From Streptomyces sp. NBRC 110611 (GTDB lineage: Bacteria; Actinomycetota; Actinomycetes; Streptomycetales; Streptomycetaceae): a stretch of 64,000 nucleotides of DNA. The stretch lies in assembly GCF_001590865.1 (NCBI RefSeq), contig NZ_BBUY01000007.1, forward strand, positions 112,972 through 176,971. Direction: 5' to 3'. Shown here in pieces: positions 32,416 through 40,518 of this stretch (positions within the stretch are counted from its first letter, which is position 1; every line of letters starts with the position of its first letter). The translations under genes were made by a program, and so were the position numbers. The notes under the pieces were generated by a model. That model was not told where the DNA came from. It did not search any database and was given only the letters and a program-made list of their open reading frames with translations.

Positions 32416-33177
32416 ATGAACCGATGGGACGCCGATCAGGAAAGCCTCGCGGAGACGCCCGACCTCGCCGCCCTCGCGGCGCTGCTCGCGGACCGCACCC
32501 GCGCGGCCATCTGTATGGCCCTGCTCGACGGCGGCACCTGGACCGCCGGTGAACTCGCCGAATACGCCGCGGTGGCGCCCTCCACGACCACCGAACACCT
32601 CAACCTCCTGGTCTCCGGCGGCCTGCTCGCCGAGGAGCGCCAGGGCCGCCGCCGCTATGTGCGGCTGGCGGGCCCGGACACCGCGGAGACGCTGGAGAAC
32701 CTCGCGGGCCTGGCCCCCTACCGCCCGGTCCCGATCCGCTCCCTGGCCGAGGCCAACCAGCGCAGGGCCCTGCATCATGCCCGTACGTGCTACGACCACA
32801 TCGCCGGCGCTCTCGGCGTCGCCATCGTCGAGGCGATGACCGACCGCGGACTCCTGGCCCCGGACTACGGCCTCGTGCTGACCGCCGACGGTGCCCGGTG
32901 GCTCGCCGCCCTCGGCATCCCCGACACCGGCCCCTCGGCCGCCCATCGGGCCCATGTGCGCACCTGCTTCGACTGGACGGTGCGCCGTCAGCACCTCTCC
33001 GGCGCGGTCGGCGCGGCGCTGTACCGCCATGCTGTGGACCGGGCGTGGGTCGTCAAGTCGCCGACCACCCGCATCCTCGGCGTCACCGAAGCCGGGCGAA
33101 CGGCCTTCCGTGACCAGCTCGGCCTGCCCGACGAGGCGCTCTCGCCGTCCCTCACGTTCCCGTCCGCCCGCGCCTGA
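32416..33177 (+). CDS. ArsR-type winged-helix regulator with C-terminal extension
   Basis: 253 residues, about twice the size of a classic ArsR. Residues 8-90 are the winged helix (LAALLADRTRAAICMALLDGGTWTAGELAEYAAVAPSTTTEHLNLLVSGGLLAEER). The rest (residues 110-253) includes RALHHARTCYDHIAGALGVAI and CFDWTVRRQHLSGAVGAALY, a conserved extension with His/Cys residues found in actinobacterial members. No CxC metal-sensing motif is seen in the helix 3 position. A GTG 6 nt upstream is an alternative start. Likely controls the divergent flavin reductase-like gene. Confidence 0.85.
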   Translation: MNRWDADQESLAETPDLAALAALLADRTRAAICMALLDGGTWTAGELAEYAAVAPSTTTEHLNLLVSGGLLAEERQGRRRYVRLAGPDTAETLENLAGLAPYRPVPIRSLAEANQRRALHHARTCYDHIAGALGVAIVEAMTDRGLLAPDYGLVLTADGARWLAALGIPDTGPSAAHRAHVRTCFDWTVRRQHLSGAVGAALYRHAVDRAWVVKSPTTRILGVTEAGRTAFRDQLGLPDEALSPSLTFPSARA

Positions 33178-33290
33178 CCTCGTACGGCGTCTCGTGCGGC
33201 GGTGAAGCGGGTGGTGGCGTGGGGCCTGGTGGTGATGCCGGCCGGCTGCTCCGGTTGCGCCGTTTACGCTGCTTGCGCCGCCTGCGCCGG

Positions 33291-33872
33291 TTACTCCGCG
33301 CCGACCTGTCCGATCCGGTCGTCGCCGAGCCTGCGCTGGGTGTCCTGCAGCAGGCTCTTCAGCAGGCCGGCGAGCTGTTCCTGCTGTTCGGGGGTGAGGC
33401 CGTCGATCAACTCCGCCTCGCGGCGGAGCACTTGGTCGACGGTCGTCTCGATGAGCGCATGACCGGCCGGGGTCAGCGCGACCAGGACCGTGCGCGGACG
33501 GCCCTCGCCCGGCCGCCGGGTCACCAGCCCCTCGCGCTCGGCCCGGGCCACCCGCTGGGAGATCGCGCCCGCCGTGACCAGGGAGCGGCGGCTGAGCTCG
33601 CGGGTGGTCAGGGTGTACGGGGCCCCGCCGCGGCGCAGCACGCTGAGCAGGTCGAGGGTGGCCGGGTCCACTCCGGCGTGGGCCAACACCCGGCGCCGTT
33701 CATCGCCCAGTAGCTTGGCCAGCTGCCAGATCGGCGTCACGATCCCGATCGAGGAGACCGGAGTGCCGGGGCGTTCGCGCTCCCAGGCGGCGGCGATCTC
33801 CTCGACGGGGTACGAGGAGGCGCGGGCCGCCGGGTTCCCGTAGCCGTCCTCCGCCTTGGATTCCCTTGCCAC
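33291..33872 (-). CDS. MarR-family transcriptional regulator
   Basis: 193 residues from GTG 33872, which has ggaggg 5 nt upstream; the longer frame upstream overlaps the operator region. Winged helix: LLSVLRRGGAPYTLTTRELSRRSLVTAGAISQRVARAEREGLVTRRPGEGRPRTVLVALTPAG, flanked by dimerisation helices and ending in EQLAGLLKSLLQDTQRRLG. The divergent SDR gene starts 91 nt away, with a strong palindrome between. Confidence 0.9.
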   Translation of the reverse strand: MARESKAEDGYGNPAARASSYPVEEIAAAWERERPGTPVSSIGIVTPIWQLAKLLGDERRRVLAHAGVDPATLDLLSVLRRGGAPYTLTTRELSRRSLVTAGAISQRVARAEREGLVTRRPGEGRPRTVLVALTPAGHALIETTVDQVLRREAELIDGLTPEQQEQLAGLLKSLLQDTQRRLGDDRIGQVGAE

Positions 33873-33901
33873 GGACCCTCCTGGTGGTGTTATGTTCAGG
33901 T

Positions 33902-33934
33902 CTAAATTTAGCGCTGAATTCAGCATTGATTTAG
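33902..33934. promoter_or_regulatory. Candidate MarR operator between marR and the SDR gene
   Basis: Perfect 12-bp palindrome GCTGAATTCAGC (33913-33924) flanked by outer inverted arms CTAAAT (33902-33907) and ATTTAG (33929-33934), in an AT-rich patch that stands out from the GC-rich surroundings. It overlaps the region where the SDR promoter must be. Confidence 0.6.
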
Positions 33935-33962
33935 AGCTGAACGTGATGGACGGAGCCAGCAT

Positions 33963-34757
33963 ATGTCACGCACCATCCTCGTCACCGGCGGCGGAACCGG
34001 CATCGGACGCGCCGTCGCCCACCACTTCGCGGACCTGGGCGACGAGGTCATCGTCACGGGTCGTCGCACCGGCCCTCTCGAGGAGACCGCCGCCGGCCGC
34101 CCCGGCGTCCGGCCCCTGGTCTGCGACCACACCGACCCGCATGCGCTCGGCGCACTGCGCGCCGAACTCCCCGCCCGGATAGACGTCCTGGTCAACAACG
34201 CCGGCGGGAACACCGACCTCGAGGCCGGCGCCCACGCCGAGGTCCACGCCGAGGTCCACGCCGGCGGAGACACCGACGGGGGCGCCAACGGGGGTGCCGA
34301 CGGCGGCATCGGCCTCGTCGCCTACGCCCGGGCGTTCCGCGCCAACCTCGAAGCGAACCTGCTCAGCGCGGTACTGACCACCGAGGCGGTGGCGGACCGG
34401 CTCGCGGCCGGCGGCGCGGTCGTCCACATCGGATCGATCGCCGCCGACCAGGGAGCCGGCTCCTACGGCGCGGCCAAGGCCGGACTCGCCTCCTGGAACG
34501 TCGACCTGTCCCGGACGCTCGGCCCCCGCGACATCACCACCAACGTCGTCGCGCCCGGCTACATCGCGGATACCGACTTCTTCCGCGACCAGCTCACCGA
34601 CGAGCGCCGCGAGCGCCTGGTGGCCGCCTCGGCGGTCGGCCGTGCGGGAGCGCCGTCCGACATCGCGGGGACCGTCGCGTTCCTGGCATCACCGGCGGCC
34701 CGGCACATCACCGGCCAGGTCCTGAACGTCAACGGAGGGACGCGGACCACCCGTTGA
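33963..34757 (+). CDS. Short-chain dehydrogenase/reductase
   Basis: 264 residues. Rossmann NAD(P) site TGGGTGIG at 8-15, NNAGG at 78-82, catalytic S158, Y168 and K172 (Y-G-A-A-K), and the C-terminal VLNVNGG. Residues 88-115 are an unusual insert with repeats HAEVHAEVHAGGDTDGGANGGADGG, from DNA duplication. R34 in VTGRRTG suggests NADP preference. Likely repressed by the divergent MarR protein. Substrate unknown. Confidence 0.9.
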   Translation: MSRTILVTGGGTGIGRAVAHHFADLGDEVIVTGRRTGPLEETAAGRPGVRPLVCDHTDPHALGALRAELPARIDVLVNNAGGNTDLEAGAHAEVHAEVHAGGDTDGGANGGADGGIGLVAYARAFRANLEANLLSAVLTTEAVADRLAAGGAVVHIGSIAADQGAGSYGAAKAGLASWNVDLSRTLGPRDITTNVVAPGYIADTDFFRDQLTDERRERLVAASAVGRAGAPSDIAGTVAFLASPAARHITGQVLNVNGGTRTTR

Positions 34758-34761
34758 CAGG

Positions 34762-34881
34762 TCGCTCGACGTGTCGGCCGTCATGTCGGTCAACGTGTCG
34801 GTCGGCGTGTCGATCAACATGTCGGTCGACGTGTCAGTTGATGCGTCGGTCGACACCCCGGCTGATGTGTCGGTCGACGCC
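34762..34881. repeat. 12-bp periodic repeat after the SDR gene
   Basis: About nine degenerate copies of gtgtcggtcgac with 12-nt spacing, between the SDR stop and the convergent lipoprotein gene. No terminator-like hairpin with longer stem is seen apart from the self-complementary gtcgac core in each unit. Confidence 0.65.
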
Positions 34882-34918
34882 CCGGCGCGGACATCCGGCC
34901 GCGCCGGGGACCCCGTGG

Positions 34919-35404
34919 TCACCCCTTGAGCAGCTGCTTTCCGGTGGCCGCGTCCACCACCGTGCGGCCGGCCAGCGGGCCCCGGAGCTTGACCGTCACC
35001 TTGTCGGTGGCCAGCATCTCGGTGCACATGCCCTTGGCGCTCTTCCTCTTGCCCCAGCCGGTCACCACCACGAGCCCCTTCGCCTCATGGCCGCGCGCGC
35101 CGAAGCGGGCATCGCACGCGCTGTGCCCGACGGTCACGGTGATCTCCCGTACGGAGGTGTCCTTGGGCCGGTCCGCGCCGACCAGCGGCAGCAGCGCCTC
35201 CTGCCGCCCGGAGACCGGCGACACCTTCGGCCAGCTACGGACTATCTGGTCCGCCCGCCGCTCGAACGCGTCCTGCTTCTGCGGCGGCTTGGCGGTGCCC
35301 ACGGACTGCTGTGGCCGGCCGCAGCCGGACAGTGCGACGGCGCCGGACGCCGCGAGTATGCGCACGGCGGTGAGCGTACGGGTGCGGGAGTGGGGTCCTC
35401 GCAT
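34919..35404 (-). CDS. Putative secreted lipoprotein
   Basis: 161 residues from ATG 35404 (aggagg 8 nt before it). A basic signal peptide is followed by a lipobox ALSGC with C28 as the site of lipidation. The mature part holds REITVTVGHSACDARFGARGHEAKGLVVVTGWGKRKSAKGMCTEMLATDKVTVKL, with two cysteines (C118, C150 region) that could pair outside the cell. No recognised domain. An in-frame GTG/ATG further upstream lacks a signal peptide at its N-terminus. Confidence 0.75.
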   Translation of the reverse strand: MRGPHSRTRTLTAVRILAASGAVALSGCGRPQQSVGTAKPPQKQDAFERRADQIVRSWPKVSPVSGRQEALLPLVGADRPKDTSVREITVTVGHSACDARFGARGHEAKGLVVVTGWGKRKSAKGMCTEMLATDKVTVKLRGPLAGRTVVDAATGKQLLKG

Positions 35405-35578
35405 GACATGCCTCCTCGGGTCGCGGATGTGACGTGCCGGAGGCGCGAGGGGTTCCGGCGGATTCCGCCTGTGGCACAACGCCCCGCTTCGGTGCGCCCC
35501 GGTCCTGCTCGGCGCAACTCGGCCCAGGTCGGCCCGACTCGGACCGACCTGAACCCACTCGGCCCGGCTCGGCCTGAT

Positions 35579-36625
35579 TCAGCCCGACTCGCGTGCCTCG
35601 ACGCGGAAGGTGCCCAGTCGGTGGGTCCTCGGCGGGCTTTCCGGAGCGCGGATCAGGCCGGCGACCAGGGCCGCCAGCCGCTCCGGCGCGGTGAGCTCGG
35701 CGCGGACGCTGGTCAGGCGGGGGCGCAGCAGCCGGGCCAGCAGCAGGTCGTCCGCGCCCACCACGGCGACTTCGCCGGGGGAGCGGACACCGACGGTGTG
35801 GCCGGCGTCCTGGAGGGCACGCATCAGCAGCATCGCGTACTCGTCGTTGTACGCGAACACCGCGTCCAGGTTCAGTCGTGCCCAGGAGGCGGCGAGGCGG
35901 GCCGCCGACTCCTCGGTGAGGGCGAGGTGGAGCGGGCGCACCTCGGCGCCGGGCCGGGTGGCGGCCGCGGCTCGTACGCCCGCCAGGCGCGGCTCGGCGA
36001 AGGCCGTCAGGCCGGGCTCGGCGGGCCGGACCACCCCGATCCGCCGGTGCCCCGCGGCCAGTAGGTGCTCCCCGGCCCGCAGCCCGGCCTCCCGCTGGTC
36101 GAGGAGGAGGGTGTGCGCGCCGGACGGGGCCGGCGGGCCGTGGGTGAGGACCGCGGCGGTGCCCGAACGGTGCAGCAGCTCCACGGCGGCCGCGTCCAGC
36201 GGCGGGCCGTGCAGCGCCAGTACCGCCGCCGGCCGCAGCTCGGCCCAGGCGCGGGCGGCGGCCCTGGGGGAGGAGGCGGGCGCGCAGTGCAGGACGCCGG
36301 TGTAGCCGAGGCCGTGCAGGGCGGTCTGGAAACCGGCCAGGAAGCGGGTGGCGAGGGGGCCGAACGCCGAGACCGTATCGGCGGGCGCGGACAGCAGGAC
36401 GATGCTGCCGCGGCCCGCCCGCAGACTCCGGGCCGCGGCGTGCGGAACGTACCCCAGCTCCTCCGCGGCGGCCCGTACTCTCGCCTCGGTGTGCGCGCCG
36501 ACCCGGCCGGCGGCCCGCCCGTTCAGGACGTAGGAGACGGTGGCGCGGGAAACCCCGGCGAGCCGGGCAACGGCCGCGCTGGTAGGGGGTGTTGGGATGG
36601 CCCGGGGGCGGTCTGGGTCAGTCAT
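35579..36625 (-). CDS. LacI-family transcriptional regulator
   Basis: 348 residues. DNA-binding helix-turn-helix at 17-37 (AAVARLAGVSRATVSYVLNGR) followed by the hinge helix PHAAARSLRAG and a sugar-binding-protein-like effector domain (GHRRIGVVRPAEPG, VVGADDLLLARLLRPRLTSV). ATG 12 nt upstream is an alternative start. It faces a divergent alpha/beta hydrolase gene 258 nt away. Between stop and the lipoprotein start lie degenerate 10-mer cggcccgact repeats (35500-35590). Confidence 0.92.
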   Translation of the reverse strand: MTDPDRPRAIPTPPTSAAVARLAGVSRATVSYVLNGRAAGRVGAHTEARVRAAAEELGYVPHAAARSLRAGRGSIVLLSAPADTVSAFGPLATRFLAGFQTALHGLGYTGVLHCAPASSPRAAARAWAELRPAAVLALHGPPLDAAAVELLHRSGTAAVLTHGPPAPSGAHTLLLDQREAGLRAGEHLLAAGHRRIGVVRPAEPGLTAFAEPRLAGVRAAAATRPGAEVRPLHLALTEESAARLAASWARLNLDAVFAYNDEYAMLLMRALQDAGHTVGVRSPGEVAVVGADDLLLARLLRPRLTSVRAELTAPERLAALVAGLIRAPESPPRTHRLGTFRVEARESG

Positions 36626-36739
36626 GCTGCTGGGCATCCTCGCACAGGGATTTCGCCCGGCGGGTCGGGACGCGGCACGTCTCCGCAGGGTGGTGACACG
36701 TGTAACCTCAGGCGGCGTACGGTTCCGGAGCGGCGTCGC

Positions 36740-36883
36740 AGGCCGTGCGACGGTGTGCAGCGCGTGCAGCAGTGTGAAGCATGCGGAGTGCGTGGAAGCG
36801 CGCGAGGCGCGTGGAAGTGCGTGAAGTTCGCGACGCTCGTGAAGTTCGTGAAGCGGCGTGAGGAAGTTCCGGAGAGGAGACGG
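36740..36883. repeat. Repeat-rich leader of the alpha/beta hydrolase gene
   Basis: Degenerate purine-rich repeats built on gtgcgtggaagcgcg and cgtgaagttcg (three close copies between 36823 and 36860) fill the 5' region before the ATG at 36884. The Shine-Dalgarno is ggagaggaga. The LacI-side promoter must lie in the other half of the gap. Confidence 0.5.
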
Positions 36884-37579
36884 ATGCAGCTGTACACCCG
36901 TGAATGGGGCACCGGCCCACGTACCGCGGTGCTGGTCCACGGCATAATGTCCGACCACCGCACCTGGCACCGGGTCGGCCCGGCGCTCGCCGAGCGCGGC
37001 TACCGTGTGCTCGCGGTCGACCTGCGCGGCCACGGCCGCAGCCCGCGCGGCCCGTACGGTGCCGAACTGTTCGCCGACGACCTCGTGGAGACCCTGCCGG
37101 CGTTCCCCGAGGTCGTCATCGGGCACTCCCTGGGCGGCCTGGCGCTCTCCCTCGCGGTGGAGCGGCTGCAGCCCCGGCGCGCCGTCTACAGCGATCCGGC
37201 GTGGTCACTCGGACGGGGCGGCCAGCCCCTCGACCCGGCCGTGTTCGTCACGTTCAAGACCGCGAACCGGGCGATGGTACGGAGCTTCAACCCCCGCTGG
37301 GACGACGCCGATGTCGACACCGAACTGGCCACGCTCGCGGACTGGGACACCGCCACCGCCCATGCCATGTCCGCCGAGCGCTTCCAGGACCGTACGCCGG
37401 AGAAGCCGGTGGTCCCCTCGCTCGTGCAGATCGCGGGGGAGGGGTTCCTCTTCTCCGCCGAGGGCGCAGCGGAACTGGCCGGGCGCGGCTTCGAGGTCCG
37501 TACGGTGGCCGGTGCGGGCCACACCATCCACCGCGACGACTTCGACGGGTTCATGGCGGGGCTGGAGGGGTGGGTTTGA
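36884..37579 (+). CDS. Alpha/beta-fold hydrolase
   Basis: 231 residues. Oxyanion HG motif at 19-20 (VLVHGIMSDHRTWH), nucleophile elbow GHSLGG with S82, and catalytic H213 in GAGHTIHRDD. DLRGHGRSPRGPYG after strand 4 is typical. No signal peptide, so cytoplasmic. The neighbouring divergent LacI regulator is its likely controller. Substrate unknown. Confidence 0.9.
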   Translation: MQLYTREWGTGPRTAVLVHGIMSDHRTWHRVGPALAERGYRVLAVDLRGHGRSPRGPYGAELFADDLVETLPAFPEVVIGHSLGGLALSLAVERLQPRRAVYSDPAWSLGRGGQPLDPAVFVTFKTANRAMVRSFNPRWDDADVDTELATLADWDTATAHAMSAERFQDRTPEKPVVPSLVQIAGEGFLFSAEGAAELAGRGFEVRTVAGAGHTIHRDDFDGFMAGLEGWV

Positions 37580-37589
37580 GGGAAGTCTG

Positions 37590-37745
37590 GGGGGGGGTGG
37601 GGGTGGGGGGCGAAGATCGGGGGGATGTCCGGGGGTACCCGTAGGGGGCGTTCGAACGGATCCCGTAGGGGGCGCGAGGGCCCCCTCGGGGCCACAACCG
37701 GCTGGGGCCGGACGGTATTCCCCCTTCCCCCTCCCCCCCCGTAAT
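37590..37745. other. G-run/C-run intergenic tract
   Basis: Runs of 5-8 G (37590-37638), two copies of ccgtagggggcg (near 37641 and 37667), then C-runs on the same strand (37721-37741). It lies between convergent genes, so it may work as a terminator through G-rich/C-rich pairing or a G-quadruplex. Nothing codes here. Confidence 0.55.
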
Positions 37746-37792
37746 TCCCCAATTCCCCCGTGCAGTCGGCCCGACCACGCATACGCCGCCCG

Positions 37793-38695
37793 TCATGTGT
37801 CGCATTCGAGCACGGTCTTGCACAGCCCGCAGCGGGCCCGCAGCCGGCCGCGGACCGGGACCCGGATCCGCTGCCGGCAGACCGGGCAGGGGAACGACAC
37901 CCGCAAGGGGGACGGGCCTTCGAACGCATAGCCGTCGCCCGCGCCGGACGGGCGACGGCCGGCCCCTCGCGGATCCCGCGCCGCCCGGCGGTCCTTGGCG
38001 TAACGGAGCCGGGCGGCCCAGCCCGCGGCGGCGAGCGGCGGCCGGTGCGCGTCACGGCGGGCCCGCGCCGCGCCTGCCCGGTACGCGTCGTACGCCTGCG
38101 GGCTGGTGAACCACGGCGCCGGGTCCTCGGCGAAGAACTCGGCCCGTTTGGCCAGGACATAGCCGAACTCCTCCGGCGTCAGATAGCCGAGCTTCTGCGA
38201 GAACGGGCCGTGTTCGCGGTAGGCGTCGAGCAGCAGCCAGCCCGCACCGAGGTAGGCCGTCGCCGTATCGGTGAGGATCTCGTTGTCGCGGGTGCCGGGG
38301 AACGACAGGTCCAGGCGGTGCAGGCAGACGTGCATCACCTCATGGGCCAGTGCGGCACCGATGTCCTTGCGGTGCTTCCTGAAGCGGTCGTTGAGCTCGA
38401 TGAAGTACTCGGGTTCTGCGGTGAGTTCGACGTTCGCCGCGTGCTCCATCTCGCGGAAGGTCACCACCACCCGCGCATCCGGCAGATGCAGCTGCCGGAC
38501 CAGGGCATGGGCCACCCGCTGGGCGCCCAGATGCAGGTCCTCGGAGTCGTCGAACGCCACATCGACCGGTGGAACACTGCCGGCGAAGGTGCTCACCGTG
38601 TCGTACGACAGGCGCTTGAACAGGGCATGGATGGCCGCGTTCACCGTGTCGAGGTGAGGGAAACCGTGTTCGATAGCGCTGTCGCCCGTAGTCAC
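37793..38695 (-). CDS. Putative zinc metallopeptidase with C-terminal zinc ribbon
   Basis: 300 residues from GTG 38695. Carries H118-E-V-M-H122 in GAALAHEVMHVCLHRLDL, with D137/E139/D143 (TRDNEILTDTATAYLGAG) placed to give a third metal ligand as in gluzincins. The C-terminus has a zinc-ribbon pair C270-x2-C273 and C289-x2-C292. No signal peptide, so likely intracellular. Start chosen because the in-frame part upstream is made of repeats (PRPVRFSPRPTRRTP). I do not recognise a named family. Confidence 0.7.
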   Translation of the reverse strand: MTTGDSAIEHGFPHLDTVNAAIHALFKRLSYDTVSTFAGSVPPVDVAFDDSEDLHLGAQRVAHALVRQLHLPDARVVVTFREMEHAANVELTAEPEYFIELNDRFRKHRKDIGAALAHEVMHVCLHRLDLSFPGTRDNEILTDTATAYLGAGWLLLDAYREHGPFSQKLGYLTPEEFGYVLAKRAEFFAEDPAPWFTSPQAYDAYRAGAARARRDAHRPPLAAAGWAARLRYAKDRRAARDPRGAGRRPSGAGDGYAFEGPSPLRVSFPCPVCRQRIRVPVRGRLRARCGLCKTVLECDT

Positions 38696-39023
38696 CCGGC
38701 CACTGTACGACTGTCCGGGAAAGCCCGGTATGCGCCGTATGGTCCGTGCCGGCGTGCGCCTTGTGGGCCGTGGGGAGAACCGTACGGGCCGTGGGGAGAG
38801 CCGCACGGGCCGCGAGAAGAGCGGGAGTTGGCCGGACGCACCCTTGTCACTCTGATCGCCCAGTCCACATAATCCAAGGGCGCACCACGGGCTCATCCCC
38901 CACTGGGTCCGGACGTCCAGCGGCGTGCTGTCGTCCTCCACGCACCTTCTTCGACGGCCACGTCCGGCTCCGGTGTTGGCATGGGCTCGTCACAACGTGC
39001 AACCCCCCACGAAAGGAAGCCCG
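38696..39023. other. 328-nt divergent promoter region of the metallopeptidase-like and trypsin genes
   Basis: Contains two near copies of ccgtggggagaaccgtacgg (around 38768 and 38789). The plus side ends in a strong Shine-Dalgarno gaaaggaag at 39011-39019 for the trypsin TTG start. No gene or clear promoter hexamers are seen. Confidence 0.4.
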
Positions 39024-39833
39024 TTGCGCGACTACCGGAATCTCCTCAGAAGAACCACCGCCGTCGGCGCGGTCGCCCTGGCAGCCTTCAGCCTCCAGGT
39101 CGGCTCGGCCTCCGCCGCTCCCGCTCCGGACCCCTCCGGCTCCGTTCACACCAAAGTCGTCGGTGGAGTCCCCGCCGACCAGGGTGAATTCCCGTTCATG
39201 GTGCGGCTGTCGATGGGCTGTGGCGGCGCGCTCTACACCAAGAACATCGTGCTCACCGCGGCGCACTGCGTCGACGGAAGCGGACCCAACACCTCCATCA
39301 CGGCCACCGCGGGCGTGGTGGACCTCGAGGACTCGGGTGCCGTCAAGGTCAAGTCCACCGAGGTCCTGCAGGCCCCCGGTTACGACGGCAAGGGCAAGGA
39401 CTGGGCGCTGATCAAGCTGGCCCAGCCGATAGAGCAGCCCACGCTGAAGATCGCCGAGGATGACAAGTTCAACAACGGCGACTTCACCATCGCCGGCTGG
39501 GGCGCCGACAAGGAGGGCGGCGACCAGCAGCGCTACCTCCTCAAGGCGAATGTGCCGTTCGTCGACGACGCCGCCTGCAAGCAGGCCTACGGCGACCAGC
39601 TGGTCCCCGGCGAAGAGATCTGCGCCGGCAAGCTGGACACCGGCGGCGTCGACACCTGCCAGGGCGACTCCGGCGGCCCGATGTTCCGCAAGGACGAGGC
39701 CGACCAGTGGATCCAGGTGGGCATCGTCTCCTGGGGCGAGGGCTGCGCACGGCCCGGCAAGCCCGGTGTCTACAGCGAGGTGAGCGCCTTCGCCGCGGAC
39801 ATCAAGAAGGCGGCGGACCAGCTGGGCGGCTGA
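39024..39833 (+). CDS. Secreted trypsin-like serine protease
   Basis: 269 residues from TTG 39024. Signal peptide about 1-32 (LRRTTAVGAVALAAFSLQVGSASAA), a short propeptide, and the mature N-terminus VVGG at 45 after K44, so activation needs trypsin-like cleavage. Catalytic triad H81 (TAAHC), D126 (KDWALIKL) and S216 (CQGDSGGP); D210 at the base of the S1 pocket gives Lys/Arg specificity. Three likely disulfides. It resembles the S. griseus trypsin. The start was set by gaaaggaag 5 nt upstream and by the signal peptide; earlier ATGs lack a Shine-Dalgarno. Confidence 0.93.
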   Translation: MRDYRNLLRRTTAVGAVALAAFSLQVGSASAAPAPDPSGSVHTKVVGGVPADQGEFPFMVRLSMGCGGALYTKNIVLTAAHCVDGSGPNTSITATAGVVDLEDSGAVKVKSTEVLQAPGYDGKGKDWALIKLAQPIEQPTLKIAEDDKFNNGDFTIAGWGADKEGGDQQRYLLKANVPFVDDAACKQAYGDQLVPGEEICAGKLDTGGVDTCQGDSGGPMFRKDEADQWIQVGIVSWGEGCARPGKPGVYSEVSAFAADIKKAADQLGG

Positions 39834-39950
39834 CCGCACGGTGCATGGCTGACCGCACGGTGCATGGCTGACCGCACGGTGCGTGGCTGACCGCACGGTG
39901 CGTGGCTGACCGCACGGTGCGTGGCTGACCGCACGGTGCACGGCTGACCG
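39829..39950. repeat. 19-bp tandem repeat overlapping the trypsin stop codon
   Basis: Six full and one partial copy of a 19-bp unit, gctgaccgcacggtgcatg, with single-base variants (catg/cgtg/cacg). The first copy includes the TGA stop (39831-39833) of the protease gene. Each unit holds the small palindrome gcacggtgc. Confidence 0.95.
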
Positions 39951-39976
39951 GCAGGTGTACGACCAGTAGGGATGAC

Positions 39977-40010
39977 CGAAGGGCCCGGGGTGCGTTCCCC
40001 GGGCCCTTCG
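39977..40010 (+). terminator. Terminator downstream of the trypsin gene
   Basis: Perfect 14-bp stem cgaagggcccgggg/ccccgggcccttcg with a 6-nt loop tgcgtt. The 210 nt that follow contain no clear gene. Confidence 0.8.
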
Positions 40011-40220
40011 CAGCGCCGTCGGCCGGTCAGCCGATCCGCTCCTCGGATCTGCTCCTCGGGTCCACTCCTCGGGTCCGGTCCTCCGTCGCGGGACTTTCGT
40101 CCCCCGGCGGCCCGGACGTTCGTCCGCCCGGCCGGGGACCAAGCTCACCCTCCGGGCCGGACCTTGTGCGGCGAGCGATGGCCGTACGGCCTATGGGCCG
40201 CCCCTTGACAGCTCCCTAGC

Positions 40221-40418
40221 GTGAACCGTATGTGCCCCAAGCCACACACCCGGCCCCCGGCGCGTGACCGCGACCACCACGCCACGGTCCTCGCCGCCGT
40301 GCTGCTCGCCGCTTCCGCCGCGGCCCTCGCGTACGTCCTGCTCGGCGGCCACCACGGCGCCGTCGAGGAGGCGGACACGGACACGGACGCCGCGCCCCTG
40401 TCCGGGGTCCTGGCCTGA
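40221..40418 (+). CDS. Possible small membrane protein upstream of the two-component genes
   Basis: 65 residues from GTG 40221 (a later ATG at 40230). One hydrophobic helix at about 22-42 (TVLAAVLLAASAAALAYVLLGG) between His/Arg-rich and Asp-rich ends. It lies 100 nt upstream of the response regulator. A TTGACA at 40205-40210 lies close before it. No conserved motif, so it may be spurious. Confidence 0.4.
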   Translation: MNRMCPKPHTRPPARDRDHHATVLAAVLLAASAAALAYVLLGGHHGAVEEADTDTDAAPLSGVLA

Positions 40419-40518
40419 CCGGCCCGGCGGGCCCCGGCCCCGGCCCCGAGCCCCAGCATCACCGACGGAACGACACCACGAGCGGAACGACACCACCGAC
40501 GGACGAGAGGAGGCGGAT

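Noticed and set aside
39829..39950. 19-bp repeats as a CRISPR array
   Set aside because: Units are contiguous without spacers, and there are no cas genes in the window.
40205..40233. TTGACA as a promoter for the response regulator
   Set aside because: No convincing -10 at the right spacing (GTATGT or TATGTG only); kept as a remark, not a feature.
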